A DNA stretch of 64,000 nucleotides from Anaeramoeba flamelloides (taxonomy: Eukaryota; Metamonada; Anaeramoebidae). Below the pieces are notes generated by a model. It saw only the letters and a program-made list of their open reading frames with translations. It was not told the origin of the DNA and ran no database searches. Positions within the stretch are counted from its first letter, which is position 1, and each line of letters begins with the position of its first letter. The stretch spans positions 8,804,001 to 8,868,000 of the forward strand of contig JANTQA010000033.1 of the NCBI GenBank assembly GCA_027625915.1, read 5' to 3'. Positions 59,076 to 64,000 of the stretch are shown in pieces. The position numbers and the translations under genes are program-made.

Positions 59076-59454
59076 TGAGGGTGTATGTGACCAAAATATT
59101 TGATGAATTATATCCATTATCTTTTGAGAGCCAGAAATACTATTGAATTACTTAAATTGTAGGAATTGGAAATGATTAACTGAACCGATTCCCAATTATA
59201 TGTTAGTAAAATTTTTCAAAGCCTAACCATTAGTCTCACTGAGGTAATTAATATTTAACTTTCAATAAAAAGTGTTGAAAAAATCGAGTCTTATCGAAAA
59301 TTGCTCGGTAGTAGTGTTTTTTAATAATTTCCAATTAAGAATCTGATACTTCGATATCTAAATTCCTAAAAAAATGTAAATCTAAAAAGTTCTTAATAAA
59401 TCTCAAAAGATAATGGATATAATTCATCAAATATTTTGGTCATATACACCCTCA
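59076..59454. mobile_element. Fold-back element family X, copy 2
   Basis: 54-bp near-perfect terminal inverted repeats starting TGAGGGTGTATGTGACC and containing GATGAATTATATCCATTATC. 379 bp, no ORF. Interior is homologous to 46396-46764 and to the 6890-7661 copy. Confidence 0.8.
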
Positions 59455-59682
59455 GTCTTTTTTTTTTTTTAGATTGTCCTTAAACCCAGAACAAGTAAAA
59501 AAAAAATAAAAAAATTAATACACCTATTTCCAATTCCAAAATAACAACACCTTTGATAAAGATCGTCGCTTTCATCAGCTGTCTGAATTTGAAAGAATTT
59601 AATTTTTGTAAAAAATGAATTGTTTTCATTTTTTTTTTTTCCTTTTTACTTTATTTTTATTTTTCAATTTTTCTTTTTCAAA

Positions 59683-61647
59683 ATGACCACAGCACCACTT
59701 GTCTTAATAACTGATCCGGAAGCGTATTATGTTCAAGATTTGAATAATAAGGAGACTATGTTACGAATTGATCGAACAAATTCTGGGCTGGAGGAAGTGG
59801 AATTCACCAACGAAATTACAAGCAAGCCAGCACCAATTTATGGTGTTCTTGGGATCACCAAGTTAGTCTTAGGAGACTATTTAATCTTTGTCACCCAAAT
59901 TAAGCCAGCAGGAGTTTTATTTAACAAACTCGTTTACACAATCACAAAAACCCAAATTGTCCCATTGTTTTCCAAAACTGAAAACAAAAGCACACCCTTC
60001 CAAGAGAAAGAAGAAAAATATAATTTAGAGCAACTCTCACAATTCCTCAACTCTGGGAATTTAATTTTTTCATACGAATACGATTTAACTAATAGCAGAG
60101 CAAGACTAGCAAGTATTCATAAAAAAGAAGTTGGCCAGAATAATAATGAAAATGGAAATGATTCCAAATGTGTCAACGATTTCCCTGGGCTATCGAATTG
60201 CTTCACACAATATTTGTATAACCATAGCATTGCAGAAAGCTTTTTAAATTTGCAGCGCTGCTGGGTCTTAATCGCTATTGTGGGCTTTTTCAAATCCAAA
60301 GTCTGTGAATTAAATTCCAAAAAATTCAGATTTACTTTGGTCTCGCGTAGATTCAACAAGAGACCCGGAAGAAGGTACATCCGAAGGGGTATTGACGTCG
60401 AAGGGAATTGTGTCAATTTCGTCGAAACAGAACAAATCGTCGAATATTATCCAGATCAATCCCCAAAGACTCTTCGCCAAATTCTTGGACAAAAGAAACA
60501 AAGCGAAAACGACGAGCAAGAAGAAAAAGAGAAAGAAAAAGAAAAAGCAATGAGTTGCACTAGTTGTGTTCAAACAAGAGGCTCCATTCCAGCCTTTTGG
60601 TCTCAATTTATTAATTTAAAATATAAACCAAAGATGGTCCTCACGGATGTTGAAGACGAAGTACGCGAGACGGCCTTCGAAAGGCACTTTGAGACGCAAT
60701 ATGCACAATACGGGAACCAAGTCGCCATTTCATTAATTGACACCAAAGGTGGAGAAAAAGTTATTGGAGACGAATTTGGAAGATTAGTTGACGAGTATAA
60801 CAATAAGCAAAAGGAAGAAAAGCAAAAAATTCGATATATAGTGTTCGATTTCCATAAGGAGTGCTCAAAGATGAGATGGTACAATTTGAAAAAATTAATG
60901 GATCAAATCAATGAAGACATCGACAATTATTCATACCATGCAGAAAGCTGTAACTCGGTTGAATCCAAAGTCAATAAACAGCAAACAGGAACCTTCCGTA
61001 CTAATTGCATCGATTGCCTCGATCGAACAAACGTTGTCCAATCATTAATCGAAAGGAGAACCTTAAACGATCAATTGATCTTTTTAAATATTTTAGAGTC
61101 TGAGGATCAATTTGAAACAAATAAAAATTTTGAATTTTATTTCAAAAATTTATGGGCAGACCATGCTGATGCAATTTCCAAAAGTTATTCAGGCACACCG
61201 GCTTTAAAAACAGATTTTACTCGAACCGGGAAAAGAACTTTTAAGGGGGTTTTGAATGATGGCAAAAATTCGGTCAAACGATATTGGATCAATAATTTTA
61301 AAGACGGTCAAAACCAGGATAATTTAGATATGTTTTTAGGTAATTGTGATTTCGAGCAAATTGATTTAAAGCCTAGATGGGATTGGAAACAAAAAACTGT
61401 TTGGTCGTTATTAATGGTATTTTGGTTATTGGTATTGCTTTTGTCCTTTGGAAAAATCAATAAAGATGTTGTCTATCAGCATGCGAAAAAGTCTCTTAAC
61501 ATTCCTAGATTTGTGAAAAATGATATTGGATACACGAAAAAAGAAAATGGGGAAGAAAAGGAAAAGCAAAAAGAAAAGGAAAAGGAAAAGGAGAACAAAG
61601 AAAAGGAAGAAGAAGAAGAAGAAATTGTGGTTAAAAATCAAAATTAA
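59683..61647 (+). CDS. SAC1: Sac1-type phosphoinositide phosphatase
   Basis: Integral ER/Golgi phosphatase that hydrolyses PtdIns4P and related phosphoinositides. A single uninterrupted exon starts at the ATG at 59683 (MTTAPLVLITDPEAYY); upstream sequence in the same frame is only poly-Phe from a T-rich leader. 654 aa, somewhat longer than yeast or human Sac1 (623 and 587). The Sac domain covers about residues 40-500, with YGVLGITKLVLGDYLIF, LVSRRFNKRPGRRYIRRGID, TRGSIPAFWSQ and the catalytic CX5R(T) loop RTNCIDCLDRTNVVQ (Cys442, Arg448). An acidic/basic low-complexity insert (EKEKEKEK) sits near residue 290. One strong C-terminal membrane segment (about 572-590, WSLLMVFWLLVLLLSF) is followed by a long K/E-rich tail. 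Typical Sac1 has two membrane segments, so a single anchor is unusual. No intron, unlike most genes here. Confidence 0.93.
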   Translation: MTTAPLVLITDPEAYYVQDLNNKETMLRIDRTNSGLEEVEFTNEITSKPAPIYGVLGITKLVLGDYLIFVTQIKPAGVLFNKLVYTITKTQIVPLFSKTENKSTPFQEKEEKYNLEQLSQFLNSGNLIFSYEYDLTNSRARLASIHKKEVGQNNNENGNDSKCVNDFPGLSNCFTQYLYNHSIAESFLNLQRCWVLIAIVGFFKSKVCELNSKKFRFTLVSRRFNKRPGRRYIRRGIDVEGNCVNFVETEQIVEYYPDQSPKTLRQILGQKKQSENDEQEEKEKEKEKAMSCTSCVQTRGSIPAFWSQFINLKYKPKMVLTDVEDEVRETAFERHFETQYAQYGNQVAISLIDTKGGEKVIGDEFGRLVDEYNNKQKEEKQKIRYIVFDFHKECSKMRWYNLKKLMDQINEDIDNYSYHAESCNSVESKVNKQQTGTFRTNCIDCLDRTNVVQSLIERRTLNDQLIFLNILESEDQFETNKNFEFYFKNLWADHADAISKSYSGTPALKTDFTRTGKRTFKGVLNDGKNSVKRYWINNFKDGQNQDNLDMFLGNCDFEQIDLKPRWDWKQKTVWSLLMVFWLLVLLLSFGKINKDVVYQHAKKSLNIPRFVKNDIGYTKKENGEEKEKQKEKEKEKENKEKEEEEEEIVVKNQN

Positions 61648-62914
61648 ATTAAAATTTCATGAAATTTGAAAAATGAAAATGTTCTTTTATATTAAATTAT
61701 TTAAATTAATTTCTTCCATTCTTTTTTTTTTTTCAATTTTTTTTTGTTACATAATTCATTCTTAATTTTTTTTTATTATAAGATCAATAGTCACTTGGTA
61801 AAAACGTGTTATTATAAGGTTATTGAAACAGTGAAAATGATTGTAGAGAAATGGTATTTATTTCTCTTGGAATTTTAGTTGATCTATAATTGAAAGATCA
61901 AAATGAACATTGTTGTTTTTCTCAATAGGGCCACTAAGAATATGTGTTTTGAAATTTTTAAGACAATCTAAAGATTTATTAGCTTCATTTCGAATATCAA
62001 CTAAACTTTAAGTGTATTATTCTAGTTATTTCTTATTTATTCTTCAAAGATCAATTATAAATAATAATTGATATTCAAAAAAAAATTTTTGCCAATTTGA
62101 CTGAAACAAAGTTTAGCCCAAAAGAAGACCACTTTATATTAATTCTTTATAAAAAAGTAAAGTTTAGCCTTAAATTTCGAAATCTAACTTTGTTTTTATT
62201 TTGTATGAGTGTCAATTTAGTAAATTTTTGAAAGAGACTATTTTTCATATATTTATGTAATTTTTACCTCCCAGATATTAAAATATAAGATTTATTTATT
62301 TATTTATTTTGAAAAAGGTTCAATTAAAAAAAAATATACAAATAAAAAAAAAATGAAGAAAAATAAATAAAAAAGTTTAATATATATATAAAGATACAGC
62401 TGTTTCAATTCTTCGATGAAATTATTTCGAAATCAAATTTTGATGTAGATATATAAATATAAATTTGAATTTTGGAATAATAAAGCTCATTTTGTAAAAA
62501 AAAAAAATTCATATATTAGCTCATACATATATATTATAATGTTCAGATAAGTTTATAAAACAATTTATTTGTTCAAGAGTAAATTTTATGTGGTTTCTTT
62601 ATGAATTTTTGATGTTAGAGTCATTTTGGGTTATGAAAATTTATTTTTTGAAAATCAGATAAAATTCTTGAATATTGGCTCATTTAGGTATTTTTTTTTT
62701 CAATATGAGCTTTATTATTCTCATAATCAAAGTTTTAATAAAATATATCAACATTAAATTTTGATATTGAAAATTTTTTCCAGTAGCTTTGGAACTGTTG
62801 TAATATCATTTAAGAATATAATAAATAGCCAAGGATTGTTTAATATCATATTTTTGTTTAATTTTGTGAGTCAAAAAAAATTTTAAACAACAAATTTCCT
62901 TCAAGATATATATA
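61648..62914. other. 3' flank of SAC1, AT-rich with a diverged repeat
   Basis: No gene seen. Holds repeat Z copy 2 (about 61860-62085) and a TTTA microsatellite near 62290-62310. Confidence 0.55.
61860..62085 (+). repeat. Diverged interspersed repeat Z, copy 2
   Basis: Inverted relative of 10180-10400 in the RasGAP intron, sharing GAAAGATCAAAATGAACATT and TTCTTCAAAGATCAATTAT in conserved order. Confidence 0.5.
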
Positions 62915-63454
62915 AACTCCATTTCACTCAAAAGGGCCCTGGCCAAAAATGAAAAAGTCACTTTATTTCCAAGAATCAGCCAAACTTAGATTGTTTCAAA
63001 ATACGAGAAATAATAAACTTCTTATAAGATTCCATAATTATAAAAGAAACCCCTGAACAAACCATAAATTTCAAAAAAAAAAAAAATGTTAAAAAAATTT
63101 TTGGGCCCTTTTCATTGGAAAGCCTCCTGCAAGATTCTCAATTTCTTTAGGAAATTAAAATCGTTGATAATAAGATTTTTTACTTGTAAATGTATGAATT
63201 TTAAAAGAGCATACAAAGCTTAACTTTTCTGAATGTTTATTTCGTTTTTCAAACATTTTTTTTTTCAAAGTTAATTTTTTAAAAAAAAAAGAAAAAAGAA
63301 AAAAAAACAAAAAAAAACAAAATTTTACAAAATGAGAAAAATTGATTTTGATCTAAAAATTGAAAATTTTAGTTTGATAAGAGTAATGAATTAAACTCAT
63401 AGAATGTCTTCCATTTCTTCAATAAAACTGGGCCCTTTTGACTGAAAAAGAGTT
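62915..63454. mobile_element. Mariner/Tc1-like element, second copy
   Basis: Left end AACTCCATTTCACTCAAAAG then GGCCC; right end GGGCCCTTTTGACTG then AAAAAGAGTT. TA flanks both sides (62913-62914, 63455-63456). Termini match the 29080-29780 element except GGGCCC in place of GGGCAC. An extra GGGCCCTTTTCATTGG at about 63102 may be an internal end of a nested or rearranged copy. No usable ORF. Confidence 0.72.
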
Positions 63455-64000
63455 TATATATATATATTCAGAAATATAATTAAGAAATAATACAGAAATT
63501 AATAGGGTGAGTAAATCTTATCAATTTTCATTACTTGGATATTGAATAACTAACATTTTTTCTTGAACTAGATAAAAAATGTTTAAATAAACCTGGTAGT
63601 GGTATTCATCTTCTAAAAATATATTTACATAACTATTATAAAAAGTAATCTTAAAAATTAAAAAAATGATATAAAAAAAAAAAAACATTTTATTATATTT
63701 TTTAATTTGGATTTTTGATAAATGTATTATTTTGTGAATCATTTTATCGCTATTTCTAAGGAAAAATATTTATATTTCAATTTTTTTTTGATTTAAAAAT
63801 TGTTTGATTGTTAATTTATTTATTGTTTATTTGTTGAGAGAAAAGAGTAATCAACGAAAATTTTACAAAGAAAAAAAAAGAAGAAGAAAAACATATATAA
63901 TAAAAAATTGCTTAATTGTTATCAAGGCATTTCAACAGATAAATATTAAAATCATATTTTCATTAAATCCATCTAATTCTCGGTTTTTTTTTTTTTTAAG
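63455..64000. other. AT-rich window end
   Basis: A short TA run follows the mariner-like element. The minus-strand frame 63521-63742 is low complexity (FFFFYIIFLIF) and not supported. Confidence 0.5.

Noticed and set aside
59620-59682. N-terminal extension of Sac1
   Set aside because: Begins at TTG and encodes poly-Phe from a T-rich leader; the ATG at 59683 fits the family start.
1-64000. LTR retroelements, Polintons or other capsid-bearing elements
   Set aside because: No long terminal direct repeats, capsid, integrase or protein-primed polymerase signatures were seen; reverse-transcriptase sequences here are all of LINE type.
1-64000. Reassigned stop codons
   Set aside because: TAA and TGA end the recognised genes at positions expected from homology, and no in-frame stop interrupts conserved exons apart from the noted frame shift.

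Overview
The window is nuclear DNA of a eukaryotic protist. It is very AT-rich (homopolymer A/T runs everywhere), its genes carry GT-AG spliceosomal introns, and TAA and TGA serve as ordinary stops. Coding exons stand out as islands of higher GC. The gene set (RasGAP/RasGAP_C protein, PPP phosphatase, YIPF6, CK2 alpha-like kinase, A/B-type cyclin, Sac1) is pan-eukaryotic. The K/E-rich low-complexity tails, and a RasGAP_C protein without calponin-homology or IQ modules, recall free-living amoeboid or flagellate protists (Anaeramoeba-like or amoebozoan). That assignment is inference; no rRNA or tRNA gene is present to settle it.

Layout: (1) 90-800, minus: coiled-coil protein of unknown role. 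(2) 801-5462: gene-poor, with a 580-bp TIR element and two short CAGTCAGT MITEs. (3) 5463-12911, plus: four-exon RasGAP protein with a 4.6-kb intron filled with repeats. (4) 12912-17767: gene-poor, with a decayed MITE and a tandem pair of CACTA-type elements. (5) 17768-30365, plus: eight-exon PPP-family Ser/Thr phosphatase spread over 12.6 kb. Its introns hold a MITE, two copies of a 1-kb repeat, a 5'-truncated LINE and a mariner-like element. (6) 30891-33767, plus: a decayed LINE with target-site duplications. (7) 35076-35912, minus: YIPF6. (8) 37747-38026: an isolated GC-richer segment of unknown nature. (9) 39366-42266, minus: CK2 alpha-like kinase with an N-terminal signal-peptide-like segment. 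(10) 42267-49770: gene-poor, with inverted-repeat elements. (11) 49771-52930, plus: cyclin with long acidic repeats. (12) 52931-59682: repeats and a few unrecognised possible exons. (13) 59683-61647, plus: intronless Sac1 phosphoinositide phosphatase. (14) 61648-64000: a diverged repeat and a second mariner-like element.

The genes are independent housekeeping or signalling genes: Ras regulation, protein phosphorylation and dephosphorylation, cell cycle, Golgi/ER trafficking and phosphoinositide turnover. There is no operon-like organisation. The most striking property is how transposable elements have shaped the locus. Very large introns are built from nested insertions, and several insertions can be reconstructed from target-site duplications or from an empty-site paralogue inside the window. 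I saw no LTR retrovirus-like element, Polinton, CRISPR array, rRNA or tRNA.
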